From Rehmannia glutinosa (lineage: Eukaryota > Streptophyta > Magnoliopsida > Lamiales > Orobanchaceae), in contig CM071930.1 of assembly GCA_016081115.2 (NCBI GenBank), forward strand, positions 27,977,641 through 28,041,640: a stretch of DNA of 64,000 bases, written 5' to 3'. Positions 22,592-33,639 of the stretch are shown piece after piece; position 1 is the first letter of the stretch; the number at the start of each line of letters is the position of its first letter. The position numbers were made by a program, and so were the translations under genes. Under the pieces are notes generated by a model. It saw only the letters and a program-made list of their open reading frames with translations. It did no database searches and had not been told where the DNA came from.

Positions 22592-25500
22592 ATCTCTTTC
22601 GCTGCCTCCTTCTTTCCTCATCAGCTCTGTCTTCTTCTGATCTATTTCCCTTCTTCTCTTTTTCAGCTGCTTTATTTTTCTCAAATGTTTTTCTGGCAGC
22701 TTCATCTCTTCTTTTTCTTTCTTGTCTTTCTTCTCATAGCTGAGTTTGTCTTCTATTTTCTTCTTCGATTCTCTTCACATACTCAACATTGTTCTTGGCC
22801 ACTTATAGGTTGGCTACTTCGTCGAACCCAACCAAATAGATCCCACCTTTCTTGCCTGGATCTATATATTCAATGTTTTTGGGCAGAGGTCTAGGTCTGA
22901 AACCTCTTCCTCCTCCACTTCTTCTTCTCGCCCTCGGGCGTGTATTTTATCTTGGGGCCTTCTTTTTTCCAGTGAGAGACCACAGAGGATCACGAGTATA
23001 TCTTTGCTGTCGCCTTCTTCACATAGCTTGAGGCCTTTTTCCCAATACAAATCCCAGGCTTGAGCCATGGACATATTTGCGAAGTAACCCTCGGATACGA
23101 GCGTCTTGAATTCATAACAGATCTTGGCTCGGTTCTGACCTCTGAAATGGTATCAGTGTCTCTTCCTGCCGGAATGCCTCCATATTGTTTTAGTATATCC
23201 GTCACTCGGGCATCCATCTTTCCTTCCACCTCCTTCATCCCTCGCTTCTACTATTTTTCGCTGACCATGGGTGCTGGAGTGTTTGAACGGCAGAGTCATT
23301 GGGAGTTTCTTCGATGATATCACCATTTGTGACAAGTCCTTATTGGGGGTTTTAGCAATCATCGGGTCATATCTTTTGAACCTTCCCCCTCAACAGATTT
23401 TCCCTTCTTCTCTCTTCTTAGTTCTTGGTTGTCTTCTCCTTCACAAACAAGCGTCCTTCTTCTCGCCCGTAACCTTTCAACGCTTTAGGTATTCCTCTTC
23501 CCCTTATTGGCATCATCAAAGGAGAGAGGAACCCCTGGAAATAAGCTAGCAATCATGAAGTCTAAGCCGATAGCCGAGTTATGCTTCGAATCGCGCGGAG
23601 TATCTTTCGCACGGAATTCGAGTGGTGGCATTGGATTGTTGTCACCAACTTCATTTCAGCCATGAGGAGGCTGAATTTCCTCTCCATGTTCTCCCTACGC
23701 GTGAAGCTCTTTCTTATTAAATTCACGCAATAGCATTTTGCATCTCTCGTGTTGTGAGATTCATACATTCGATCGATGTTTTCTTGCATTCTTCTCTTCA
23801 TATCAAGCATTCTCACCCGCCGGACTAGCAATTTATTGAACAATGTTCAAGTATCGAGCTTGTTCTATGCGCATTGTCTGTTGTTCTCGCCACCATTCCC
23901 GGATCCTGACAATTATTTCTCGCAGATCGACAGTAAGATTTGCGTCGCGGTTATCCAGTCTCATGTCTAGTGAGGCCTGGTGCCTCTCCATCTTCTCTAT
24001 CTCTGCAAATATGGCCTTGAAAACTTCTCGAACCTCTTTGCCACTTACTGTCTCGGTGGCGGCCAAAGCGTCAAAGTCAAAGTCTGCTTTGGGACGATGG
24101 TGTCGTTGGAATAACGGGATCGAGTTTATGGAAACATTCTTGATCTCTAGCTGATTCTTCAAGAAGGTCAGCGACTCAGAGAAAAGGGAAACGATTATTC
24201 AAACGGATCATCACGGGCAACGGAATCGCTCAATGATAACTTGTGCTCGTGAAGTTCGGTGGAGTCGACTGCTGCACTTGGGAGCTGCGCAGATTGACTC
24301 TGTTTCAACTATGGTCTGTTGTGGAGTTGACCGGTGGTGAGCTCATTTGTCAACATGCGTCTTCTCGGTCTCATTTGGTTTTCCATATGAGTTGGTGGTC
24401 TCGGCCATATCAAGTAGCGTCATCGGACGATGATGAGATTTGCATGGGTGGCTCATCATCAAAATTAAAGGTTTGGCGAGTAGCCTTCGGTCGGTCTTAC
24501 TCGTGCTTGGGAGAACATCCTCTTTGAATCTTTTGGATCGACAATAGGGGATGACTAAACCGTCTTCACCTTCGGATCCCGAAAGGTTACATCAGGATTG
24601 TCTTGGGAATCGTGAAGAGCACTCATCTCCTTTTCGGATGGATCAATGATAGTAGGATGGATGTTCTGTGCTTCCGTCTCTTTACCCGTGAAGTCTTAAC
24701 CTCCGTTGGCCTTCATTACCTCCCCGCAATCTCAAGCAATGCGGCGAGGCCTTGGATAGTCCATTCGACAGTGTCAGCTGTCCTGGGGTCTTCTGAGGTG
24801 GCATCCACTGGAGTCTCAACTCCATGGATTGCACTTTCATTGCCCAGAGTGTTAACTCCTAGGGCAGTGCCTTCCTGTGCCTAGACTACATCAGAAATGG
24901 GCGTCATTGGCTCGCAAAGCGAGTTGGCACTTCAACAGTGAGCAGTCTCAACTGCCCTGAGGCCTTATCGTGACAACTTGCTTTGTGTATCCATTTGTTG
25001 TTCCTTCTCCACTTTGCCTCCAAGATTTGTTGTGGAGTCAGCTGCAGCATCCTCCGACCTTACTGCAGCGGTGGAGGAGTTCCTCCTCGGTGGCACACCA
25101 CCGGTGAGTGACTTGGAATGGGGTCACTCGTCTCGGACTCCCACTGTTTCCTTTGAGTATTCAGCCGTTGGGGCGGTGGTAAGACACCTTCATTAGGGGT
25201 TGGCTGATTGGGGTCCCCACATTCCCGGTTCATCGCCAGTTCCTTAACACCTTCGAGTGAGTGAGAGGGGAAGTGGTGGCGGCGACAACAATGGCAATAT
25301 CTTGCACCACTCCCATCGGGTCAAGTTCCAGTTGTGATCTGGAAGACTCCTGGTCCTTCCATCAACTTTTGCTCATGTAAGATCCTGGATTCCTGCATGG
25401 CTTGCTGCATTTCCAATTCTTCATTGCGGCGGTAGAGGTCAGATCATCATCGCTCTCTCGACAAAGATATCAAGGTGTGGATGAGTATGATCGTGGTTCG

Positions 25501-26683
25501 ATTAGAGGGCGAATCTTGGCTTTCTCACGAGCTTGACTTTTCCTCCGATCTACCGCTTCTCCTTGTCTTTGAAGATCTGCAGGGGAATTTCTGGTTCGGA
25601 TACGGCTTCCTCGGATTCCTTGGCGGCGGGGGCTGGTGCATCTTTCTTTGTCTGAGGAGCTGCTTTCTTGGGTTGGCAGTCCTCTTCTTCTTGATGGTTG
25701 GAGAGGGTATTTGAGGTTCCTTCTCCGCCTCGGCTGCATGGGCAGGAGACACGGCTGCAAGGGCAGGTGACTCGGATGCAGGGGCATGTGCGTCTTTCTT
25801 CTTCGCTGCAGGGGCAACTATCTTCTTTGCAGGTGCATGGGCAGCTTTCTTCTTCGGAGGGGAGGCAACAGTTGTTTCCTCGGGGTCAGCTGATTCCCCT
25901 TCGCTTGTATCCGCCCTCTTGGCATTAGCTCTCTTCTGGGCTCCTGAGAGATTGGCCCGGAACATCTTCTTGTTGACATGTAACGACTTTCCATGTCGGA
26001 GTGGAACACCCTTCACCTCCATCAAATGGTCGATTACAAGGCCATAGCCCAGAGATCCTCCAAATGACCCATCATCCTTGAAGGACTTATTCGCAACATT
26101 CTGGAAGAGTCTGCTGTAGACGAATTCTGCCCAGTTGATCTTCTACTCCTCCATGATCGCGGACATGACGATCACTTGGTTTCGGGATACGGTGATTGAA
26201 GATTCCAAACTTCATGTCTACACATTTTGCGACGATATCCAACGCAGTTTGTGATAATCATCCTTGACTGACTTCTTGTGGTTGTGTAGACAACTTTTGC
26301 AAAGCACACTCGGGTATGGGCACTTCCTTCCATGCAGCAACCAAATCAACGTCAGCTTCATATATCTCTGGCATGCCCTCCGACGGCAATAAACAGTGCT
26401 CCGCAAGGTCCTTTGCAGTGATTAGAATGTCCTTGCGGTGGACGGAGGACTTAATCCCTTCGTCATACACCTCAGCGTTTACGTAGAATTGGGCAACCTC
26501 CTCTACGTACGTCATATGATATTCCAGTGTGAGAAAGGGTTTCAGCTCGGGTTTCTCAACCTTATCAGCTATCTTCTTCACAAGGGTTTCATCGGAACCC
26601 TATTTAATCATCCCTTCAAAATCCACGGTTGACCCGGTGTGGATTTGCTTTGCAAGCTTAGCGAAATCATGTGCTGGTGCCAT
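22592..26683 (-). pseudogene. S4: additional ORF downstream of pol, about 4.1 kb
   Basis: The start ATG at 26683 opens MAPAHDFAKLAKQIHTGSTV. Recognisable in order: VEKPELKPFLTLEYHMTYVE, VAQFYVNAEVYDEG, ITAKDLAEHCLLPSEGMPEI, DYHKL, the MMEVKGVPLRHGKSL block and HVNKKMFRANLSGAQ (about 25920-25980). An Ala/Pro/Lys-rich middle follows (25500-25870), then a long low-complexity region. Next is a coiled-coil-like block EIEKMERHQASLDMRLDNRD...VRIREW (about 23900-24020), EVEGKMDARVTDILKQY (about 23190), and a very charged Lys/Arg/Glu tail ending RRRQRKR and TGA at 22592-22594. If read continuously it would be about 1,360 codons. It has many frameshifts. Position (after pol, before the 3' LTR) matches the env-like ORF of SIRE1-type elements, but I see no signal peptide or membrane segment. 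Function unknown. It is shared with S3. Confidence 0.75.
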
Positions 26684-27240
26684 TTCGGTGATTTTTACCA
26701 AACGAAACTTGACGAACTTGCTTTGAAGACTGGTAGGGTTTTGAGAGAAAAGATCTTTGCTTTCTTTGCTTTGGAAGATGAACAGTTTAAGTGAGAGAAA
26801 GAAAAACTGAACAAAAGAGTATATAAGGGGTATGAAAGGACGTGTTTTTGGTTTTTGAAATTTTGATCAAGATTAACGGCTCAAATTTAGCACGTCTCAT
26901 TTGCATTTAATTGCTCGCATTTAATGCGGCAGCATTTATATCTAATCATATGCTTATTGTGCAGCTTTTGACTGTACCCGTCATTATTACACTGACATCA
27001 TCCTTTAAAACATTCCCACTTGTTAAAAATGACTGCGTTTTTGTCACTTAGCTCATAAATGACTTAGCTCACTGCACAAACGACTCAACTCCTCTTCTCT
27101 CCTTTCATATGGTGACTCAGCTGTCAGCTAACTCGATACAGCTGACTTTCCGATACGGCTGATTCAATTACTGATTCATGAGACTTGTTCTATTTTCATT
27201 TTCTCACATTCCATCTCTTCTCATTGAGTCTTCTCGAGTA
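26684..27240 (-). other. S4: spacer between pol and the additional ORF
   Basis: A non-coding interval of 557 bp. It contains a TATA-like element on the minus strand (ccccttatatactc, about 26818-26832), 135-150 bp upstream of the ATG at 26683, and a pyrimidine-rich leader between them. It is similar in composition to 16116-16855. Confidence 0.55.
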
Positions 27241-29117
27241 TCAACTCATTTCAATTAACCCTAGCTCATGCTTAAGATCTTAAAATCTTGATTCACATAA
27301 GGGCTTTGTGAATATGTCCCAATTCTTGTTTATCGGTTGAGATGTATTCAAGGTGATGTCTTTCTTTTCAACATGATATCTTATGAAATGATATCGACAT
27401 CAATGTGCTTTGTTCTTGAATGCAACACAGATTACGAGTGATTGCAATAGCACTTGTGTTATCACACATAATTGGAATCTCTTTTTCTTCAATTTCATAA
27501 TCGCCATTTGTTGTCTCATCCATAAGACTTGGGCACAATAGCTGCCCGCATCTATGTATTCTCGATTCACCGGTGTGGATATGGCTATTGAGTTTTGCTT
27601 CTTGCTAAACCAGGAAACTAATCTGTTTCCAAGCATTTGACATGTACCTGAAGTACTCTTCCTGTCAACTCTACATCCAGCATATTCAGAATCTGAGTAA
27701 CCAATTAGCTTGAATCCACCTTTCTTTGGATAAAATAAGCCAACTTTTTGGCATCCCTTCAAATATCTTAGGATTCTCTTAGATGCAGTCATGTGGATTT
27801 CTTTTGGTGCAGATTGAAATCTTGCACATACTCCAACTGCAAAGGTGATGTCTGGCCCGCTTGCTATTAGATAGAGCAGTGATCCAATAAGTGCTCTGTA
27901 TCTGGTTTGATCAACAGGCTTGCCATCTGCATCCATGTCCATCTTGACAGATGTATTCATTGGTATTTTCATAGAAGACTTCTCTTCCATACCAAATATC
28001 TTCATTAAATGTCCGGTATACTTTGTTTGACTTATGAAGGTTCCATTCTTCAGCTGTTTAACTTGAAGTACTCGAAAGAATGTCAGCTCTCCCATCATGC
28101 TCATTTCAAATTTGCCTTGCATGAGGTTTGAGAACTTATCACACAGCTCTTTGTTTGTGTATCCAAAAATGATATCATCCACATATATTTGAACAAGCGT
28201 ATACTCTCTCCATCTTGAATTCTCAAGAGTGTTCGTCCACTTTGCCTTTGGTGAATCCATTATCATCGTTTCAGAAATTGAGATAATGTATCATACCATG
28301 CTCTAGGTGCTTGTTTCAATCCATATAGAGCTTTCTTAAGCTTGTACACCTTGTCTCCAAGAGTGTTCTGCTCAAAACTTGGAGGTTGTTCCACATATAC
28401 TTCTTCTTCCAACAATCCATTTAAGAATGCACTTTTCACATCCATTTGATATACAATGAAGTTCTTGTGTGCAGCGTAGGCAAGAAACATCCTTATTGCT
28501 TCTAATCTTGCAACAGGAGCAAATATTTCATCAAATTCTATTCCCTCTTCTTGGCAATACCCTTTGGCTACCAATCTTGCTTTGTTTCTTACCACAGAAC
28601 CTTCTCAATTCATCTTATTTCTGAAAACCCATTTTGTGCCGATAACATTTTGATGACTTGGTCTTTGCACCAATTCCCATACTTTGTTCCTTTCAAATTG
28701 ATTCAGCTCTTCTTGCATGGCTTGAATCCAATGTGTGTCATCCAATGCTTGTGACATATCTTTTGGTTCTATTTGGGAAATAAAACAAGTGAACATTGCT
28801 TCTTGTTGAGTTCTAGACCTGGTTCTTACACCATCTCTTACATCTCCAATAACTAGATATGGTGGATGGTCTCTCAGCCATCTCACATCAGGTTGGAGTA
28901 AATCAGCTGGGTTCAGTCGTCTTGCAGCTGAGTTGTCTTGAGCAGCTCTCTCATCATCATTTAGTTGTAGGTTTTCCATCTGTCTTTGAGACAAGCAATC
29001 TCATCTTCATCGGATTGATAGCTCCGACTTTCTTGACTTTAACATAGGGACTCTTCTGCATAGTTGGCTGATTCAGCTTATCAGTTAACTCTTCAATGTC
29101 TTCTCCATTTATATTAG
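27241..29117 (-). pseudogene. pol: S4: RT and RNase H, 3' half of pol (interrupted by T1)
   Basis: From 29117 downward: a spacer with PADLLQPDVRWLRDHPP, then RT with WIQAMQEELNQFERNKVWEL, NVIGTKWVFRNKMN, NKARLVAKGYCQEEGIEFDE, VYQMDVKSAFLNG, KKALYGLKQAPRAWYDTLS, VQIYVDDIIFG (catalytic YVDD intact), FEMSMMGELTFFRVLQVKQ, DQTRYRALIGSLLYL, then RNase H with GYSDSEYAGCRVDRKSTSGT. The RNase H Glu block is damaged (STPVNREYI instead of STAEAEYI), and the rest (RNase H C-terminus to EMS, stop TGA at 27241) is frameshifted. Frame breaks are also at 28605-28595 and 28263. The 5' half of the same gene is at 39900-41152, across the T1 insertion. Confidence 0.93.
29113..29117. repeat. T1 target site duplication, left copy (ATTAG)
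   Basis: attag immediately precedes the T1 LTR. An identical attag follows T1 at 39895-39899. Removing one copy plus T1 restores continuity with the homologous S6 sequence at 50860-50875 (ccattaacattaggtttatc). Confidence 0.93.
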
Positions 29118-29972
29118 TGGTTACTCCCAAAAACGACCTATCCTCGCCCGATCACCTTCCAAGACGGAGTCCTCCGCGAAACCTGCACAAGGGGGGCCCG
29201 AGGGGGGTTCCGGCGTACCCTCTCCGATGCTTAAGTCAGTGCCTTGGAAATGAAGTAAAGGCTTAGAGAGAGAAAAGCAATGTAACAGTAAAGAAAAATG
29301 AAAATTAGGTTAGAATGAACCTGGGCTTGGACCTTTTATACTAGGATTAGGGTTTCTGTAAAATCCGGGATTCCGTTACGATTTGGTGTCAGAGTCATCA
29401 TTAGATTAGGATTGGATCTTCATAAAAACCCTAATTTTACGCCCGTAAGACCATAGCTCCGACCTGTTTCAGGACATATCGGTCCTTCATATTGTGCGAA
29501 GCCCCCTTACATTTCCAAAGCATCCTCAGTACCTCATACATCTCTTGGGCTCAAGTTGACCTCTTCCTCCGACGTCTGGTTAGACTACAATGGGTCAACA
29601 ACAGATCGGCTTAACCATGCGAGCTTTAACAGCCGGCTTGACACAATGCGGACCTTACACGGTCGGCCTCTCATAACGGCCCCCGCAACCACGCATTTGG
29701 GCCTTAACAGTCGGCCGAGTATGATAAGCCTTCCACCTATTTATGGGCTTCGTAGGTCGGCCCAAGACAATCCTTAGATCAATCTCAAACCGCGGGCCTC
29801 CATAGATCAGCCCAAGGTTTAATGCTTAACAGATCAGCCCAACATTATGGGCCTTGCTGGATCGGTCTGGGGCCGTAGGCCTGGTCAGGTCGGCCCAACA
29901 TCAAATCATCATCTCATCGGCCCAATGTCACGGACCTGTCAGGTCAACCCAGACCGTATTTCGCCCTTATCA
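29118..29972 (-). mobile_element. T1: 3' LTR (855 bp)
   Basis: On the minus strand it starts TGATAAGGGCGAAATACGG at 29972 and ends TAACCA at 29118. The U3 part (29590-29960) is built of repeated 'ggtcggcccaa/gatcagccca' words every 30-40 bp. TATA box tataaaagg at 29332-29340 (minus). It pairs with 39055-39894 with modest substitutions and small indels. Confidence 0.94.
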
Positions 29973-29973
29973 A

Positions 29974-29988
29974 TTCCTTCCCCCAACT
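29974..29988 (-). other. T1: polypurine tract
   Basis: On the minus strand agttgggggaaggaa lies directly before the LTR start TGATAAGG. This is a typical gypsy PPT and confirms orientation. Confidence 0.85.
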
Positions 29989-30228
29989 ATGGATTGGTCT
30001 CCGCTTAAACCATAGTTGCTGACAGGCCGAGCTGACCTATTTTTAGGGTTCACACTTTTCACATTCCCACCGGCTCTTGACTTTCAAAATTCCTGCCGCC
30101 CTTTGGCCTCTCAAGTACCTGACACACGTATGTGATTGATGAGACGTCTTTTCAAATTTCTGACGCTTCGTAAACCATAAAACGTCTTCTCGAAAATCGA
30201 GACACCCCTTTATCTTCTACTTCCCCTT

Positions 30229-30236
30229 ATAAAAAC
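30229..30236 (+). promoter_or_regulatory. TATA box for the T1 antisense ORF
   Basis: tataaaaa in the context ccccttataaaaaccc lies about 200 bp upstream of the ATG at 30432 on the + strand, followed by a pyrimidine-rich leader. It suggests the additional ORF is transcribed from its own promoter, opposite to gag-pol. Confidence 0.55.
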
Positions 30237-30431
30237 CCTTCTTCTCCTTCATTTACCACTTTCCTCATTTCAAGATTTTTAGAGCACCTTCTCCAAGCAG
30301 ACAACCTTTTTCTCCGGCATAATCCTTCAAGCTCCGGCAAGTTTCGAAGATTTAGGCTCCAGCCCACTTTTCCCTCTATCTCCATTCAGTAAGTAATCCC
30401 CCTTCTCTTCAATTTTTTATTTTTCTTTGTT

Positions 30432-32580
30432 ATGGCATCTTCTTCTTCCCCTTCGACGCCATCGGACCCGGTCATCGCCGATTTAGAACGGTGGGCCATA
30501 ACAACGGGTTACTCGCTTCCTCCACCACTTTCTCTCAGGAGTCCGTCCATCGGACCCGATCTTCTAGAATCGATTACGATAATAGAGATCCAAGCTCCAA
30601 GCTTGGGTCCACTGTATATCCTCACGATTTTAGGGAGACACCACCTAATACCTCCAATCTTCAAACCATTAAAAGAACAACCCAAATTCCTTCTACTTTC
30701 GGACTCTCTCTTCTAGGCTCGGACCGACCTAACCGACCTTCCCCAATGCCCTAGCCTTCTTTGCGGGTCGGATAGAGGGGCCGCAGATTTTCTCATCCAT
30801 CCGTTCATGGCTGGGGTGTCCGAGTTCTCCGGGTACCCTTAACCAACTAGCTCGAACTCCTTCTCGTATCCTGGCGGATTCATCATTTTGACTAAGTACT
30901 TAGAGATAGAGCCCACTCACGGAACTATTTTTCGCCTTATTCCAAATAAAGAGCGCCACCACTAAGGGTCTTTTCTACATCACCTCCCGAGGTGATGCTC
31001 AATTTTTAAGCAAGTATCCTTCCTCCAACAAATTCTGGAAGGATAAATATTTCTTCATTTCTTCCCCCCGAGCTTGGGGGTTTCCTATTGCTTGGACTTG
31101 GACCCTTCCTCTCCAACGCAAACACAACCCCAGAGATCGGTCTCCCGATCTCCAAGCTCAAATAGATAAACTTACCTTGGTCAAGTATGACCTTTCTCGC
31201 CTCATAACCCCATCATTCAGACACTACTCGAAATTTGAGCCCCATCGTGGCCCCCTTGCCTTGTGACATTGGTAATTGTCATTTTTGTAATTAATCTATT
31301 TTACTATTACTCATTAGCTAATCTTTCTTCTTTGTGCAGATATGTTTATGGCACAGATGGTGGCCGAGCTGGACGACGAGGAGCAACCAATTGCTCCTGG
31401 CTCACTCCCCCCTTCATCCAGCGCTGCCGCCTCGGGCTCTGGAGGTCAACCTCCCCTACTCCGTCGACCTGACAATCTTGCTGTAGTGATGGCCGACCTC
31501 ACTTGTCCAAGGGCTCAACCTGGTATCCGACCTCCTCCTCCCAAGAGGTCGAGTCTGGCACTAACACGGGGTCGCAAGAGGGCGAAGACCATCACTCCTC
31601 CCCATCTTTGCTCTCTCTCTCTCACGCACTCCTATTCATACACCCAACTGACCTTTCTCACAGCAATTTCATCACGAAGAACAATGATGGAACTTTTGCC
31701 ATTCAAGACGCGTCCAAGGCAATCGCCCTAATTCTCGACCGAATCGCTTGGAGAAGGTCGGTGATCTTGGTGGTGAGCTCTTCCTTGAACCACTCGAAAG
31801 CGAGGCACGCTAGCCTCACCGATCTCCCGAGCTCGAGTCGGTTTTTCTTTGATCCTCCAATATTGTCGAGCTCAATAATTCTAAGAAGGAGTGCATTCGG
31901 CCGAAAGCTCGGGAGACGAACTCCGGAGGAGAACCGCCGATACAAGGATAGCGAGGAGGTCAATAAGGCTACCATGGCATCTCTGGAGGCCAAGATAAAG
32001 GCTTTGGAGACTGATAATGCTGGTCTCAAGACCGAGCTGAGTGATCTCTAAATCCATTTGCCGACCGTTAATGCCGATCAAGCCCTAGCTGAGGGTATTG
32101 AAGCTGGTCGCCAAAGTTTCCTCACCTCCCCCAAAGGCTCTTCAATAGTTCAGGCTATTCGGGAGAGGGTGAAGCAAGCCTTTCTGAGCTCCAGGGAATT
32201 TATCAAAGTTCTTTATGTATCTAATGGAGTACTACGACTTTGCTTTTGACCAGGTTGAGCTTCAGCTCAGGGAACGCGGTATCACTACCGAGCCCTTCGA
32301 TCGCCGAGGTCCCAGGAAGGTCTTGCCCGACCTCAAGGGCTTCGTGTTCTCTGAAGAGGCGGAGCGTCTTAATCTTGCTCTTGTGGAGGTGTTCATAGAA
32401 TCCCTATCTGCTCCATTCATCCTCCACCTTGTCTCCAGCTCAGGAGGTCCTTCTCGGTCCCCCGGAGGTCGCCCAACCCCTCGCCTTCCCGGGCCTTTCT
32501 CAAGTTCAGAAATCCCGGGATGATGATCCTGATCTCGCTCTAATAGATGATGTGACCATCTCCATGGACGACCTGAACAC
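30432..32580 (+). pseudogene. T1: additional ORF, antisense to gag-pol (Tat-type aORF)
   Basis: The start ATG at 30432 (MASSSSPSTPSDPVIADLER) sits downstream of a TATA box. Across frame changes one reads a domain with FLIHPFMAGVSEFSGYP, EIEPTHGTIFRLIPNKE, FYITSRGDAQFLSKYPSSNK and DKYFFISSPRAWGFPIAWTW (about 30790-31110). This resembles the plant 'gypsy-type putative transposase' domain found in antisense ORFs of Tat elements. A Pro/Ser-rich linker follows (31342-31620), then a coiled coil ASLEAKIKALETDNAGLKTE (about 31978-32040). The C-terminal part contains AEGIEAGRQSF and YYDFAFDQVELQLRERGI. A candidate intron lies at 31272-31339. Function is unknown for the whole family. The orientation and place match published Tat additional ORFs; the frame breaks show decay. 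Confidence 0.75.
31272..31339 (+). other. Candidate intron in the T1 antisense ORF
   Basis: A GT donor (ggtaattgtc) and a pyrimidine-rich acceptor ending tttgtgcag frame 68 bp of AT-rich sequence with a possible branch site (attagctaat). The downstream exon opens with MFMAQMVAELDDEEQP. A stop codon (tga, about 31264-31266) lies just before the donor in the frame of the upstream domain, so either the copy is mutated there or splicing differs. Confidence 0.4.
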
Positions 32581-32816
32581 CAAAAATGTTCCTCCTACTA
32601 CTTAGGAGTTCAGTTCTACTTTTGTAGTTTTTCATTATGCACTTGTAATTATTTTGAATGATCAATGAAGTTTCTTCGCACTTTCATTTTCTCGATCTCT
32701 TGTCTATTATTTACTTTCATCACAATTTGGTCTTGTAGAGTACAACTCGGGTTGTGTTTAGTTATTATTATTTTTTTTTTACAAAAAAGATTGGCCCATT
32801 GTGCTTCCCGTGGCCT
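32581..32816 (+). other. T1: sequence between antisense ORF and repeat array
   Basis: AT-rich and non-coding (tttgtagtttttcattatg, then poly-T near 32768). It fits a 3' UTR of the antisense ORF. Confidence 0.4.
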
Positions 32817-33556
32817 CAAGTATTTGGAGACTTGCTCGAGCTGAGCTCCAAATACTTGTCTTCTTTCAAAGAAAGCTGGCTCGAGCCGAGCTCCTCGCAT
32901 GACCTCGTGTCCCCAAGTATTTGGAGACTAGCTCGAGCTGAGCTCCAAATACTTGTCTTCTTTCAAAGGAAGCTGACTCGAGCTGAGCTCCTCACATGGC
33001 CTCGTGGCCCCAAGTATTTGGAGACTAGCTTGAGCTGAGCTCCAAATACTTGTCAATTTCTTCAAAGGAAGCTGGCTCGAGCCGAGCTCTTCGCATGGCC
33101 TCGTGGCCCCAAGTATTTGGAGACTAGCTCGAGTGAGCTCCAAATACTTGTCAATTTCTTCAAGGGAGTTTCGGCTCGAGCCGAGCTCCTTTGCATGGCC
33201 TCGTGGCCCCAAGTATTTGGAGACTAGCTCGAGCTGAGCTCCAAATACTTGTCACTTTCTTCAAAGGAAGCTGGCTCGAGCCGAGCTCTTCACATGGCCT
33301 CATGGTCCCAAGTATTTGGAGACTAGCTCGAGCTGAGCTCCAAATACTTCTCAATTTCTTCAAAGGAAGCTGGCTCGAGCCGAGCTCCTTGCATGGCCTC
33401 GTGGCCCCATGTATTTGGAGACTAGCTCGAGCTGAGCTCCAAATACTTGTCAATTTCTTCAAAGGAAGATGGCTCGAGCCAAGCTCTTCGCATGGCCTGG
33501 TGGCCCCAAGTATTTGTAGACTAGCTCGAGCTGAGCTCCAAATACTTGTCACTTTT
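32817..33556. repeat. T1: eight tandem hairpin repeats, 97-100 bp each
   Basis: The unit CAAGTATTTGG... starts at 32817, 32914, 33011, 33110, 33210, 33309, 33408 and 33507. Each unit contains CAAGTATTTGGAG and, about 16 nt later, its exact inverted copy CTCCAAATACTTG, with the palindrome agctcgagct between them. A second short palindromic stretch (ggctcgagccgagc) lies in the other half. Most periods are 99 bp, a multiple of 3, so artificial 33-codon repeats stay open on both strands. Tandem repeats in the 3' region are common in Tat elements. Confidence 0.95.
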
Positions 33557-33639
33557 TATTATTTCCATTTTTCGAACACACAATTTTAGGGCAGCAGATC
33601 ATTTCATTCAAAACGAGTAAATTGATTACATCAGATATT

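Noticed and set aside
22862..23549. Competing ORFs on both strands over the C-terminal part of the S4 additional ORF
   Set aside because: Plus-strand frames are shadows. The minus frames match the charged and coiled-coil character of the S3/S4 ORF, so no separate gene is called.
29190..29215. G-rich stretch in the T1 LTR as a G-quadruplex
   Set aside because: Only two long G-runs are present, separated by cccga. The four spaced runs needed are not seen, and the other LTR copy is interrupted further.
32817..33556. CRISPR-like appearance of the regular repeat array
   Set aside because: Units are contiguous with similar sequence throughout, there are no unique spacers, and the context is a plant gypsy element.
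33160..33589. Long ORFs on both strands encoding 33-residue repeats in the hairpin array
   Set aside because: They exist only because the 99-bp period is a multiple of three and the unit lacks stops. Frames break where the period is 97 or 100, there is no start context, and the same applies to both strands.
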